Assembly (NCBI RefSeq): GCF_000010665.1
Contig: NC_012796.1
Location: forward strand, 2,385,501-2,449,500
Reading direction: 5' to 3'
Length of the DNA stretch: 64,000 nt
DNA from: Solidesulfovibrio magneticus RS-1
Lineage (GTDB): Bacteria; Desulfobacterota; Desulfovibrionia; Desulfovibrionales; Desulfovibrionaceae
Position numbers and translations under genes: made by a program. This document shows, piece by piece, positions 34,441-43,185 of the stretch. Each line of letters starts with the position of its first letter. The stretch's first letter is position 1. Below the pieces are notes generated by a model. That model saw nothing but the letters and a program-made list of their open reading frames with translations. It searched no databases and had not been told where the DNA came from.

Positions 34441-34893
34441 TTAAGGGTTGTCCGGACAGGTCTCGACCAGGGCCTCGGGCACGTCGGCTCCCCGGGGCCG
34501 GCAAAGTCCCCGGCTGGTCAGATAGTCGCGGCCTTGCCTGGCAAATTCGGCGTGGGGGGCCTGCATGTTGATGCCCGGGCAGTCCTCGGCGGCCATGGCG
34601 TGGCTGTCGGCGTCGATGATGTTGCCGCGAAAGTACGGCCAGGCTCGGCACACGTCGGGACGGGCCGGATGCACCGAGCACCCTTGCGCATAAAAAATGC
34701 AATAGTCGTCGTCGCCGGTGACCAGCCGTTGCCGGCCGCCGACGAACTCGGCATAGCGCGAAAGAAACGTCTCGTGGTCAAGTTTTACGTGGCCGGCCAG
34801 CCGCGCAATGTCGGCGGCGGACATGACGATGCCGCCCACGCCCTGACAGCAGTGGCCGCAACGTTGACAGACAAAGGCGGTGACGGTCGGCAT
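34441..34893 (-). CDS. YkgJ-family cysteine-cluster protein
   Basis: 150 aa from the ATG at 34893; AGGA lies 7 bases upstream, and the GTG at 34899 is too close to it. Cys pattern CQRCGHCC near residue 10, then C..YAQGCSVHPARPDVCRAWP and a late Cys pair: the CxxCxxCC cluster of the YkgJ family, which probably binds zinc or iron-sulfur. Function unknown. It starts 9 bp after the CoA-binding gene and ends 12 bp before the J-domain gene. Confidence 0.82.
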   Translation of the reverse strand: MPTVTAFVCQRCGHCCQGVGGIVMSAADIARLAGHVKLDHETFLSRYAEFVGGRQRLVTGDDDYCIFYAQGCSVHPARPDVCRAWPYFRGNIIDADSHAMAAEDCPGINMQAPHAEFARQGRDYLTSRGLCRPRGADVPEALVETCPDNP

Positions 34894-34902
34894 TTCCACT
34901 TC

Positions 34903-35316
34903 CTATCCCCAAAGGCGGCGGTATTCAACCATGGTGCAACGATCTTCCACGACAACGACGCCCGTCGGCGCCAGCATGACCCGGGCCTCGGGGCTGGCGA
35001 TGCCCGTCTGCATCCAGAAGCAAGCTGGCCTGTGCCCCAGGGCCAGCACCTCGGCGGCATGGCCGGGGCAGGCCTCGGGGGCACGAAACAAATTGACCAG
35101 ATCAATGGGTTCGTCGATCTCGGCCAGGGTCTTGCGGGCCGGGATGCCCCAGACCTCGGCCCGGGCCGGATGCACCGGAATGACCCGGAAGCCGGCGTTT
35201 AAAAGAAAGCGCCCGACCATGTCCACGTCCGTGCCGGGACGGTCCTTGGCCCCGATAAGGGCGATGGTCTTGCCCGGGGCAAGCAGTTCCTTGAGCGTCG
35301 AGTCGGCGTAGAGCAT
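34903..35316 (-). CDS. CoA-binding protein
   Basis: 137 aa single Rossmann-type CoA-binding domain (YccU/HcgD family type): KTIALIGAKDRPG at the N-terminus, IPVHPARAEVWGIPA in the centre and CFWMQTGIASPEA. Start chosen at 35316, with GGAG 5 bases before. The family binds CoA or acyl-CoA and is otherwise uncharacterised. Divergent from mqnC. Confidence 0.85.
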   Translation of the reverse strand: MLYADSTLKELLAPGKTIALIGAKDRPGTDVDMVGRFLLNAGFRVIPVHPARAEVWGIPARKTLAEIDEPIDLVNLFRAPEACPGHAAEVLALGHRPACFWMQTGIASPEARVMLAPTGVVVVEDRCTMVEYRRLWG

Positions 35317-35394
35317 CAGGTCTCCGGGTGTTTTCGTTTGCGGCAAAAAAGTGTATCGGCTTGGCGGCATCACTGCCTGGAGGTCAACCGCACC

Positions 35395-36438
35395 ATGTCG
35401 GATCGCGCCATAGCCCGCTTAAGCCTGGACCAGGCCCGCGCCCTTTGGGAAAACGAGGACGTCTTTTCCCTGGGCAAATTGGCCCACGCCGCCCGACTCG
35501 CCCTGCATCCCGAGCCGGTGGTCACCTACATCGTGGACCGCAACATCAATTATACCAATATTTGCGCCTGCGGCTGCCGGTTTTGCGCCTTTTTCAAGGC
35601 CCCCGGCCAGCCGGGCGGCTACGTGCTTTCGCCCGAGGAATTGGCCGCCAAGGTGGCCGAGACCGTAGAACTCGGCGGCTGGCAGATCCTGCTCCAGGGC
35701 GGGATGCATCCCGAACTGCGGTTGGGCTTTTACACCGACATGCTGTCCGGGCTGCGCAGGCAATTCCCGAGCGTGGCCGTGCACGGCTTCTCGCCGCCGG
35801 AAATTGTTTTCCTGGCCGAAATGGAAGGGCTGTCCATAGCCGAGGTCCTGGCCGAACTCAAGGCCGCCGGACTGGCCTCACTGCCCGGCGGCGGGGCGGA
35901 AATCCTCGCCGATCCCATTCGCAGCCACGTCTCGCCCAAGAAATCCCCGGCCGACGCCTGGATCGGCGTCATGGCCGAAGCCCACAAACAGGGCCTTCGC
36001 TCCACCGCCACCATGGTCATCGGCCTGGGCGAGACCATCGAACACCGGCTGGAACACCTGCTGCGCATCCGCGATCTGCAAGACAGGACTGGCGGCTTCA
36101 CGGCCTTCATTCCCTGGACTTTCCAGCCCGGCAACACGGCCCTGTCCGTGCCCGAGACCTCCTCCTGGGAATACCTGCGCACACTGGCCCTGTCGCGGCT
36201 GTTCCTGGACAACGTGCCCAACATCCAGGCCTCCTGGGTGACCCAAGGCCCCATGATCGGCCAGACCGCGCTCTATTTCGGGGCCAACGACTTCGGCTCC
36301 ACCATGATCGAGGAAAACGTGGTGGCCGCCGCCGGCGTCCACTTCCGCATGGAAGAAGAAGAGCTGCGCCGGCTGGTGGTTAAGGCCGGCTTCGAACCCG
36401 TGCGCCGCAACATGGACTACTCGCGCCGCGAAGGGTGA
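35395..36438 (+). CDS. mqnC: Cyclic dehypoxanthinyl futalosine synthase
   Basis: 347 aa radical-SAM enzyme. The cluster cysteines are Cys57, Cys61 and Cys64 in CACGCRFC. The body shows MqnC/CofH-family features (INYTNICACGC, PGGYVLSPEE, LPGGGAEILAD, IPWTFQPGNT). It makes cyclic DHFL, the key ring-forming step of the futalosine menaquinone route. ATG at 35395 with GGAGG 11 bases upstream. Together with the UbiD-type decarboxylase it indicates menaquinone made without the Men pathway. Confidence 0.93.
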   Translation: MSDRAIARLSLDQARALWENEDVFSLGKLAHAARLALHPEPVVTYIVDRNINYTNICACGCRFCAFFKAPGQPGGYVLSPEELAAKVAETVELGGWQILLQGGMHPELRLGFYTDMLSGLRRQFPSVAVHGFSPPEIVFLAEMEGLSIAEVLAELKAAGLASLPGGGAEILADPIRSHVSPKKSPADAWIGVMAEAHKQGLRSTATMVIGLGETIEHRLEHLLRIRDLQDRTGGFTAFIPWTFQPGNTALSVPETSSWEYLRTLALSRLFLDNVPNIQASWVTQGPMIGQTALYFGANDFGSTMIEENVVAAAGVHFRMEEEELRRLVVKAGFEPVRRNMDYSRREG

Positions 36439-36460
36439 GGGAATGGGGGAGGGAGAAAAG

Positions 36461-36510
36461 AGGCCTCCGGCGGCTGGGGGCCTGAGGCCCCCAGACCCCC
36501 CCACATGGGG
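36461..36510 (+). repeat. Palindromic GCCTCCGGCGGC repeat, copy 4
   Basis: aggcctccggcggctggggg followed by cctgaggcccccagacccc and CATGGGG; perfect 9-bp stem as in copies 1 and 2. It follows the mqnC stop by 22 bp. Confidence 0.85.
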
Positions 36511-36831
36511 AAAAGCTTAAAAGGGGGCCGGATTGGCCCTTTCTTCGGCTGGATCGTCTCTTTTGGCAGATGGCATTTGGCTGCGCCCCATTGTTTCGGT
36601 GGTCGGGGGAGTAAGGTAAAGCGATTTATGGGATTAGGGCGTTGCCCCGGCGATTGGGTTGGCCAGAGACCGGAACGTGACAGCCGCCCCCTTGCCGAGA
36701 ATCGCAGACCCGGCGGCAGTTGCCCTTCTGGCTTCCCGCTAGGGAAAAAAGTAAATGGTTCTGGTTTGTTGCCCCGTGTACCGCCAACGCGACGGCACCG
36801 ACGTTTGAAATTGTTAAACGCAAACAGGATT

Positions 36832-36865
36832 CCAAAGGGCGGCAGCCCGTTGGCCGCCGGAGGCT
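36832..36865 (-). repeat. Partial copy of the GCCTCCGGCGGC repeat family
   Basis: On the minus strand gcctccggcggccaacgggc continues with a short stem (CAACGGGCTGCCGCCCTTTG). It shares the leading motif but has another hairpin. It follows the EamA stop by 27 bp, in opposite orientation to copy 4. Confidence 0.55.
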
Positions 36866-36891
36866 TTCCCCCTGCTTACTGCTGCCACTGC

Positions 36892-37800
36892 CTACTCCCC
36901 GTGTGTCTTCCTTCCCTTCCGCGCCGGGCGGGCGCTTAAGCCCACGCCGCCGAGCACGGTCGCGCCGCCGAGGAGTTGGCCGGCGTTTAAGGTTTCGTCC
37001 AGGATGAGCCAGGAAAGCAGGCAGGTGATGACGGGGATGAGGTTGATAAATGCCGCCGCCTTGGCCGCCGGGGCGTTGCAAACGCCGTAGTTGTACAGGC
37101 CGTAGGCCACGAAAGTGACGGCCAGTCCCAGGAAAAACACGGCCGCCACCGGCCCGAAGGTCAACTTGGCCGGCATGGGCGCGAACACCAGGGCCGGCGA
37201 AAAAAAGGCCATGCCGACAAAGCTCTGGGCCGCCGTGAGATACAGCGGCTTGTGGCGCGCCGCCAGTTTCTTGCAGGTGATGATGTAGCCCACGGCACAG
37301 CACATGGCCAAAAATTCCAGGAAATTGCCGAGGATGGGACGCGGGGCCTGCGGTCCGGCCTCGCCGGCCAGGCTCATGACGGCCACCCCGGCCACGGCCA
37401 GGAGCAGGCCGGTCATGGCCCGGACTTCAAGTTTTTCTTGAAGAACGAAAGAAGCGGCCACGGCCGTCATCACCGGCAACATGGCGGTGATCATGCCGGC
37501 CTGGGAAGCCTGGGTCATGGTCAGGGCCTGGGACTCGAAGATGAAATACAGGCACGGCTCGCAAAAGGCCATGAAGACGATGCCCTTCCAGTCCGCCCGG
37601 CCGGCGGCGAAGCCGCCCATGCGCTTCCAGATGAGGGCGAACACGGCCGAGGCCACGGCCATGCGGCAAAAGACCGCCAGCAGCGGCGAAAATTCCCGCA
37701 TGGCGATCTTCATGGCGATAAAGGAGCTGCCCCATAAAATAGAGGCACCGACCAGGGCGAAAAAGGCCGCCCAGGACATTTCGCGGTTTGTCTGCGACAC
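36892..37800 (-). CDS. EamA-family (DMT) exporter
   Basis: 302 aa with ten transmembrane helices in two EamA halves (first from ASILWGSSFIAMKIA, second from LEFLAMCCAVGYIITCKKLAA). Members move amino acids, nucleosides or other metabolites. GTG start at 37800, with AAGGAAGG 6 bases upstream. Substrate cannot be inferred. Monocistronic, converging on mqnC. Confidence 0.88.
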   Translation of the reverse strand: MSQTNREMSWAAFFALVGASILWGSSFIAMKIAMREFSPLLAVFCRMAVASAVFALIWKRMGGFAAGRADWKGIVFMAFCEPCLYFIFESQALTMTQASQAGMITAMLPVMTAVAASFVLQEKLEVRAMTGLLLAVAGVAVMSLAGEAGPQAPRPILGNFLEFLAMCCAVGYIITCKKLAARHKPLYLTAAQSFVGMAFFSPALVFAPMPAKLTFGPVAAVFFLGLAVTFVAYGLYNYGVCNAPAAKAAAFINLIPVITCLLSWLILDETLNAGQLLGGATVLGGVGLSARPARKGRKTHGE

Positions 37801-37931
37801 GATGGGCCTTCCTTGCGGCCTGAACCCGGCGAAAATACGCCGGATGCGTTGGTCAAGGCATCCGGGACGCGCCCGGACGGAGGCTATGCCCGCCCCGGCC
37901 GATTATTGCAACCCCAACGGAGTGGTATCAC

Positions 37932-39158
37932 ATGACGTTTGAAGCGCTGGAACGCCTGCCTGAATCGGAAATGCTCGCCCGTCAGGCGACCGTCTGCCAG
38001 TTGTTGGCCGAAACCGCCCCCCAGGCCGGCGGGTTGCTCGTTTTTTCGCGCCTGGCCATCTATTATCTCACCGGTTCCTGGGCCAACGGCTTGCTCTGGC
38101 TGCCACTTGAAGGCGCGCCCGTGCTTCTGTGCCGCAAGGGCCGGCAGCGGGCCGAGCTGGAGTCGCCGCTGGCCACTATCGTGAACTTTCGCTCCTTTGG
38201 GGACATCGCGCCCCTGTGCGAGCAGGCCGGCAGCCCGCTTGCCGCCATCTGCGCCGCCGAGCAGGCCGGCCTGCCCTGGAATCTGGCCAATCTCCTGACC
38301 GCGCGCCTGCCGGGCGTGAACTTCGTTTCCGGCGACGCCGCCCTGGCCATGGCTCAGGCCTACAAGTCCGAGTGGGAGCTGGCCAAGATGCGCCTGTGCG
38401 GGGCGCGCCACAACGAGGGGCTGTATGCGCGCCTGCCCGGGCGCATCAAACCCGGCATGACCGAGCGCGAGATCACTGGCGCGTGTTTCGACGTCTTTTA
38501 CGAGCTTGGCCACCAGGGCCAGTTGCGCATGGGCAGCTATGGCGAGGAAATCTTTCTGGGGCACATCGCGGTGGGGGATTCGGCCAACTACCCCAGCGTC
38601 TTCAACGGGCCGGTGGGGCTTCGCGGGGCGCATCCGGCCCTGCCCTTTTTCGGCTACGCCGGCACGGTCTGGAAAAAGGGGCAGGTGCTGACCATCGACA
38701 ACGGCTTTTCCCTGGAAGGCTACAGCACGGACAAGACGCAGATCTATTTCGCCGGCAAGGCTTCGGCCATCCCGGATCTGGCCCGGCGCGGGCATGACCT
38801 GTGCGTGGCCGTGCAACAGGCCGTGGCCGAGCGTCTCGTGCCCGGGGCGATCCCGTCGGAGCTTTACGCCTTGTCCCTGGAGATGGCCGACAAGGCCGGA
38901 TTGTCGGAAGGCTTCATGGGCCTGGGCGAAAACCAGGTCCGGTTTCTGGGCCACGGCATCGGGCTGACCATCGACGGCTGGCCGGTGTTGGCCAAGGGCT
39001 TCGATCAACCCCTTCGGGCCGGCATGACCTTGGCCCTGGAGCCCAAGTTCGGCATCCCGGACCTGGGCATGGTCGGGGTCGAGAACACCTTCGAGGTGAC
39101 GGAACAGGGCGGCCGGTGCCTCACCGGCCAGAGTTACGAGATCCTCTGCACCGACTAG
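37932..39158 (+). CDS. M24-family (Xaa-Pro-type) peptidase
   Basis: 408 aa with a creatinase-like N-terminal domain (about 1-150) and a pita-bread catalytic domain. Metal and active-site segments include TIDNGFSLEGYSTDKTQ (first Asp pair), HGIGLTIDGWP (His) and LALEPKFGIP / GVENTFEVT (two Glu). It is predicted to cut N-terminal residues preceding Pro. The first metal motif reads N-x-F instead of the usual D-x-G, with the second Asp kept, so activity against Xaa-Pro should not be assumed. Followed by a palindromic repeat. Confidence 0.83.
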   Translation: MTFEALERLPESEMLARQATVCQLLAETAPQAGGLLVFSRLAIYYLTGSWANGLLWLPLEGAPVLLCRKGRQRAELESPLATIVNFRSFGDIAPLCEQAGSPLAAICAAEQAGLPWNLANLLTARLPGVNFVSGDAALAMAQAYKSEWELAKMRLCGARHNEGLYARLPGRIKPGMTEREITGACFDVFYELGHQGQLRMGSYGEEIFLGHIAVGDSANYPSVFNGPVGLRGAHPALPFFGYAGTVWKKGQVLTIDNGFSLEGYSTDKTQIYFAGKASAIPDLARRGHDLCVAVQQAVAERLVPGAIPSELYALSLEMADKAGLSEGFMGLGENQVRFLGHGIGLTIDGWPVLAKGFDQPLRAGMTLALEPKFGIPDLGMVGVENTFEVTEQGGRCLTGQSYEILCTD

Positions 39159-39249
39159 CCCATCCCTTCGCCGTGGGCCGGGGCCATTCCCCGCCCCACG
39201 GCGGTTCTCCCCGCGCTCCCGCCAACCGCCCCTGCCCCACCGCCCCCCA

Positions 39250-39304
39250 TTCCCCCATTTGGGGGGGCCGGGGGCCTCAAGCCCCCGGCCCCCAGAGGCA
39301 TCTT
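39250..39304 (-). repeat. Palindromic repeat, copy 5 (variant)
   Basis: On the minus strand gatgcctctgggggccgggg leads to CCGGGGGCTT-GAGGCCCCCGG-like arms and a C-run. It keeps the head GATGCCTC and the hairpin but lacks the CGGCGGC part. It lies between the convergent M24 peptidase and FmdE genes. Confidence 0.75.
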
Positions 39305-39320
39305 ATCTGTTTGTTATTAC

Positions 39321-39929
39321 TTAGATCTTCTGCTCCACCTTCCCAAAACACGGAATGCACAGCGTCTGGCCGGCAAAGCGGCGGGTGCGCGATTCCATGA
39401 CGGATTCGCCACAGGCCTGGCAGACGAGGCTGGAGAGGATGGCTGCCCGGCGCGGCGGGGGTGTTTGGGGGGCGGTTCGAAGGAAAAGACTTTCGGGGTC
39501 GCTGGCCAGGACGCGCGCGGCGCATTGCCGGGCCAGGGCCGGCAGTTTCTTACGGGCGGCCGCGTCGCCGGTGTTGGCGGCCTGGCGCACGGCGGCGAAT
39601 TCGGGATCAACGGCGGCCAGGGCATCCGGGCGCAGAACAAGGCGCAGGCCGGCACCGTCGGCGCGGCGGTGGAAGGTGAAGGCCGTCTTGCCGTAGTCGC
39701 GGTGGACGAGGTTGCCTTTGCCGAAGGTGCAGCCGAGCAGGGCCTGGATGGCGTCCACGGCGCACATGTCGGTTTCGACCACGGCCACGATGTCCTCGTC
39801 GCCGTCCCGGCCGCACACGGCCTGGCCCAGGCGCGCGGCCTGGATGCCGATGGCCAGCCCTGGGCACATGTGGCCGTGGTAATCCACCGCCCGGGCGGTC
39901 AACGCTGGCATATCGGTGAAGTCTTGCAA
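39321..39929 (-). CDS. FmdE-family protein with C-terminal zinc finger
   Basis: 202 aa from a TTG with AGGAG upstream. The FmdE core begins YHGHMCPGLAIG (His18, His20, Cys22), the family's metal-binding site, followed by VETDMCAVDAIQ. The C-terminus is a TraR-like zinc finger (Cys170, Cys173, Cys191, Cys194). FmdE proteins are found with molybdenum/tungsten formylmethanofuran dehydrogenases and, in bacteria, with metal transporters; their biochemical role is unclear. Here it follows an ABC importer on the same strand, with a palindromic repeat in the gap. Confidence 0.85.
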   Translation of the reverse strand: MQDFTDMPALTARAVDYHGHMCPGLAIGIQAARLGQAVCGRDGDEDIVAVVETDMCAVDAIQALLGCTFGKGNLVHRDYGKTAFTFHRRADGAGLRLVLRPDALAAVDPEFAAVRQAANTGDAAARKKLPALARQCAARVLASDPESLFLRTAPQTPPPRRAAILSSLVCQACGESVMESRTRRFAGQTLCIPCFGKVEQKI

Positions 39930-39962
39930 GGGAGGGCTCCTAATGTGTTGATATGGAAGATG

Positions 39963-40018
39963 AAGATGCCTCCGGCGGCCGGGGGCTCAGCCCCCCGGAC
40001 CCCCGATATGGGTTAAGG
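39963..40018 (+). repeat. Palindromic GCCTCCGGCGGC repeat, copy 6
   Basis: gatgcctccggcggccgggg followed by GCTCAGC and CCCCCCGG arms and a C-run. It sits inside the 100-bp gap between the substrate-binding protein and fmdE genes of the same minus-strand operon, reading against the direction of transcription. Confidence 0.8.
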
Positions 40019-40029
40019 GGGCGAGGAGA

Positions 40030-41136
40030 TTACGGCGTGTTGTTCGTGATGGGAAACGTCCGGCCCAGAGGGCCGAAGTCCTTGGCCATATCGGCGTAGA
40101 CCGGGCGGCCGACCATGAAGGCGTAGACCGAGTCGGCCTTGGCGGCCGGATCGATGTCGGCGAAGGCCTCGGGATAGAGAATCGTGCCGGCGGCGTAGGC
40201 GTCGGCCACGATGGTCTCTAAGTTGGTCAGATAGCTGGTGAAGGGATAAACCACGTAGACCCGGCCGGCGGCCACGGCTGGCAGGCTTTGGGCGAAGTCG
40301 GGCTGGCCGGACAGTTCCTCGGCCATGGCGTCCAGACCCGAGGCGTCGAGGAACAGGATGTCGGGACGCAGCGAGAGCAGTTGCTCCTTGTCGAGAAAGC
40401 CGTGTCCTTCCTTAACCAGTTTGGCGGCGACGTTGTCGGCCCCGAGCCAGTCCAGCGGCGGATAGGGATTGTCGGTGCTGGTCAGGCCATGGGAGCCGCG
40501 CATCCCTGTGCCGCCGACATACACGCCCGGCCGGACGTAGCCCGGCGCGGCCAGCCCCTTGGCTGCCCGGTCGCGCACGTCGGCCTCGGCGGACTGCAGG
40601 AAATCGGTTACTTCCTTGGCCCGAGCTTCCCGGCCAAGAATCACCCCCATCATGGCCAGAGTGTCGAACACCTTGGGATCGTAGCGTCCGAACGCGCCGT
40701 AGCTGACGACGACCACCGGGATGCCGAGCTTGTCCGAAAGACGTTGGGCCGTGCCCTGTTCCATGGTCGAGGCGAAGATGACCTCCGGGGCCACGGCCAA
40801 GAGCGCTTCCAGGTCGGGTTCCTTGTCGATGCTCTGCGGGCCGCCCGGGCCGATGACCGGCAGGGCTAAAAGCTCGGGGTGGGCCAGGTTGTAGGGACGT
40901 CCCGTGCGCCGGGCGGTCTCGAAGCGCTCGATGCCGACCACGCGGTCGGTGGCCTGAAGGTAGGCGATAAGGCGCAGACAGCCCGGTCCCAGGCAGACGA
41001 TGCGCTTTGGCGCGGCCGGGACCGTGACCGACCGGCCGGCGGCGTCGGTGACGGTTCGGGTTTCGCCGGCCAAGGCCGAAAGGGCGGTAGCGAGCAGGAC
41101 CAGCAGACAGGCCAGGGCGAATAGCGGGCGAGGCAT
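40030..41136 (-). CDS. Class III ABC periplasmic substrate-binding protein
   Basis: 368 aa with a signal peptide (cleavage near LSALAG) and the class III fold of BtuF/FhuD/MolA proteins: TVTDAAGRSVTVPAAPKRIV at the N-terminus, PDLEALLAVAPEVIFAS, and LSLRPDILFLDASG. These bind cobalamin, siderophores, haem or, in the MolA branch, molybdate and tungstate. With the permease, ATPase and fmdE in one operon, an oxyanion or metal ligand is plausible. Annotation as iron uptake would rest on family alone. Confidence 0.88.
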   Translation of the reverse strand: MPRPLFALACLLVLLATALSALAGETRTVTDAAGRSVTVPAAPKRIVCLGPGCLRLIAYLQATDRVVGIERFETARRTGRPYNLAHPELLALPVIGPGGPQSIDKEPDLEALLAVAPEVIFASTMEQGTAQRLSDKLGIPVVVVSYGAFGRYDPKVFDTLAMMGVILGREARAKEVTDFLQSAEADVRDRAAKGLAAPGYVRPGVYVGGTGMRGSHGLTSTDNPYPPLDWLGADNVAAKLVKEGHGFLDKEQLLSLRPDILFLDASGLDAMAEELSGQPDFAQSLPAVAAGRVYVVYPFTSYLTNLETIVADAYAAGTILYPEAFADIDPAAKADSVYAFMVGRPVYADMAKDFGPLGRTFPITNNTP

Positions 41137-41163
41137 GACGTCTCCTTGGCTGAGGGGTTTACG

Positions 41164-41934
41164 TCAGGCGGCGTCGGCCACGCCCAGGGGCATGACCACG
41201 GGATGACCGCCCACTTCGCCAAAGGCCACCTCCACGCCGTAGACCTCGCGCACCACTTGGGGACCTAGGCCCGAGCGGTCCAGCACGGCATGGACCCGGC
41301 CCCGGCGCAGCAACACAAAGACGTCGGCGAAGCGCAGGGCCTGGGACAGGTCGTGGAGAACGACCACGGCGGTCAGGCCTTTCGCGGCAGCGGCCCGGCG
41401 CACGATGGCTCGGACGTCCTCGGTGTTTTTCAGGTCCAGGCTGGCGGTCGGCTCGTCGAGGAGCAGCACGTCCGGCTCCTGGACCATGGCCCGGGCAATG
41501 GACGTTTTTTGGAGTTCCCCGCCGGAGAGGTCCTCCAGGCGTTTGAAGGCGAGCGGCTCCAGGCCAAGGGCGGTCAGGCCGTTTTCCACGGCGGCCAGGT
41601 CGCGCCGCGACGGACCAAGGCCCATATGGGGCCGGCGGCCCAGCAGCACGGCCTCGAATACGGTGAGACTGTCCGGCCGCTGGGACTGGGGCACGTAAGC
41701 CACGCGCCGGGCGATCTGCCGGCGGCTTACAGCAGCCATGTCCCGGCCGTCCAGGGTGACCCGGCCGCGCAAGGGGCGGATCAAACCGCCCAGGCAGCGC
41801 AGCAGGGTGGACTTGCCCGCTCCGTTGACCCCGAGCACGGCGGTCACCAGACCCTTTTGCAGGGGCAGATCGACGTTTCGCAGCACTTCCCGGCGGCCGT
41901 GGCCGCAGGCAACGTCGTGGGCGCAAAGCGTCAT
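41164..41934 (-). CDS. ABC transporter ATPase (FecE/BtuD type)
   Basis: 256 aa from the ATG with GGAGG upstream. Walker A GVNGAGKST, Q-loop YVPQSQRP, ABC signature LSGGELQK, Walker B VLLLDEPTASLD and the switch His in VVVLHDLSQAL are all present. It powers the class III importer. Its start overlaps the permease stop by 4 bp. Confidence 0.95.
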   Translation of the reverse strand: MTLCAHDVACGHGRREVLRNVDLPLQKGLVTAVLGVNGAGKSTLLRCLGGLIRPLRGRVTLDGRDMAAVSRRQIARRVAYVPQSQRPDSLTVFEAVLLGRRPHMGLGPSRRDLAAVENGLTALGLEPLAFKRLEDLSGGELQKTSIARAMVQEPDVLLLDEPTASLDLKNTEDVRAIVRRAAAAKGLTAVVVLHDLSQALRFADVFVLLRRGRVHAVLDRSGLGPQVVREVYGVEVAFGEVGGHPVVMPLGVADAA

Positions 41935-43025
41935 GTCCGACCTCCTCGCAACAGCAGCAATAAAAACAGCGGCGCGCCGAGAAACGAGGTGAGCACCCCC
42001 ACCGGCAGCGCGCCCGTGCCGGCCAGCTGCCGGCCGGCCGTGTCGGCCCCCAGCAACAACAGCGCGCCCCACAAGCCGCTATGGAGCACCAGAGGACCGT
42101 GGTCGGCTCCGACCAGCCGTCGGGCGATGTGCGGGGCGAGAAGTCCCAGAAACGCGATGACGCCGCAGGCCGCGACCACCACGCCGGTGGCCAGGGCGGC
42201 CAGTCCCAGTCCGGCCAGACGCAAGGGCAGGGCGCGCACGCCCACGCTTCGGGCCACGTCCTCGCCGGCCAGTAGAGCGTTGAGGTCGTGGCGGGCCATA
42301 AGGCCGAAACCGCCGGCCGCGACGCCAGCCCCGGCCATGGCCGCGATTTGCTCCCAGCCGGCACGGGACACGTCGCCGAAGGTCCAATAGACGATGGCGG
42401 CAAGCTGCAGGTCGTCGGCGAAAAACTGGATGAGGATGGTGCCGGCGGTGAAAAGCGAGGACAGGGCCACGCCGCACAGGATCATGGCCTGGGGCGAAAG
42501 CCGCCGAAGCGTGGTCAGTGCGGCAATAAGCGCCGTTGCTCCCAGCGCCCCGCCAAAGGCGCAAGCGGAAACCGTGGCCGCCGCGCCGATGCGCACGATC
42601 TCAGCGGCCGAGCCGGCTACGGCGTTGGCGGTAAATCCTCCGGCTCCGAAAAGGACGATGCCGCAGGCCGCGCCAAAAGCGGCCGCGTGGCTGATGCCCA
42701 GGGTAAACGGCGAGGCCAGCGGATTGCCGAGCAGGCTTTGGGTCAGCGCCCCGGACACGGCCAGGGCAAAGCCGCCGCTGACGGCGGCCAGGATGCGCGG
42801 CAGCCGGATGCCCATGACCACCACCCCGGCCGGCCCGGCTGCGCTTTGGCCGAACAGGTGGCCGGCGATCTGGGACAGCGAAAGGTCGTAGCGGCCGGCA
42901 GTCAGGGCGTAGCCGGCCAAAAGGGCCAGGAGGCCGCCCAGCCCCAGAGCCAGGAGCGTCTTGGCCCGCGAGAGGGCCAGATGGTTGGCGACCAGCGACG
43001 TTGCGGCGGCAGGAGGGTTGGACAT
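41931..43025 (-). CDS. FecCD-family ABC permease
   Basis: 364 aa with about ten transmembrane helices. FecCD family segments GIRLPRILAAVSGGFALAVSG, NPLASPFTLGISHAAAFGA and the C-terminal coupling segment FLGLLAPHIARRLVG are clear. It forms the channel of the importer with the ATPase next to it. ATG at 43025 used; a TTG directly before is also possible. The 157 bp upstream hold the likely promoter of the operon. Confidence 0.93.
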   Translation of the reverse strand: MSNPPAAATSLVANHLALSRAKTLLALGLGGLLALLAGYALTAGRYDLSLSQIAGHLFGQSAAGPAGVVVMGIRLPRILAAVSGGFALAVSGALTQSLLGNPLASPFTLGISHAAAFGAACGIVLFGAGGFTANAVAGSAAEIVRIGAAATVSACAFGGALGATALIAALTTLRRLSPQAMILCGVALSSLFTAGTILIQFFADDLQLAAIVYWTFGDVSRAGWEQIAAMAGAGVAAGGFGLMARHDLNALLAGEDVARSVGVRALPLRLAGLGLAALATGVVVAACGVIAFLGLLAPHIARRLVGADHGPLVLHSGLWGALLLLGADTAGRQLAGTGALPVGVLTSFLGAPLFLLLLLRGGRT

Positions 43026-43028
43026 CAA

Positions 43029-43185
43029 GGTATCGGTAGCACGTCTTTATGGTTCGTGCAACAACAAGGGCCGTTTGTGCTAATTCATACGTTTTTATTC
43101 GATAAAAAGACTGGCGGCGTCTGCGGCGTGGGGTGGAGAGGCACCCAGGGCAGATTGGGGTGCGGCGACGACCGTAGCTTGGCCT
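43029..43185 (-). promoter_or_regulatory. Upstream region of the ABC importer operon
   Basis: 157 bp, AT-richer than its surroundings. It contains the inverted pair GCACG (43039-43043) and CGTGC (43055-43059) and a second GTGC word near 43078. These could be an operator for a metal- or oxyanion-sensing regulator. No known ModE or Fur box could be recognised by eye. Confidence 0.25.

Larger units (their letters stand above)
36439..36891. other. Gene-free stretch with palindromic repeat and A-rich motif
   Basis: 453 bp between the convergent mqnC and the EamA gene. It holds a GCCTCCGGCGGC palindrome (36461-36510), an inverted partial copy near 36832-36865, and between them about 300 bp of unassigned sequence with the motif gggaaaaaagtaaatggttc at 36742-36761. 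Short reading frames here lack ribosome sites. A near match of the motif occurs at 44.1 kb. Confidence 0.6.

Noticed and set aside
36626-36760. Cobalamin riboswitch-like GGGAAG / CTGCC words on the minus strand
   Set aside because: The order and spacing do not match the family, and no coding start follows on that strand.
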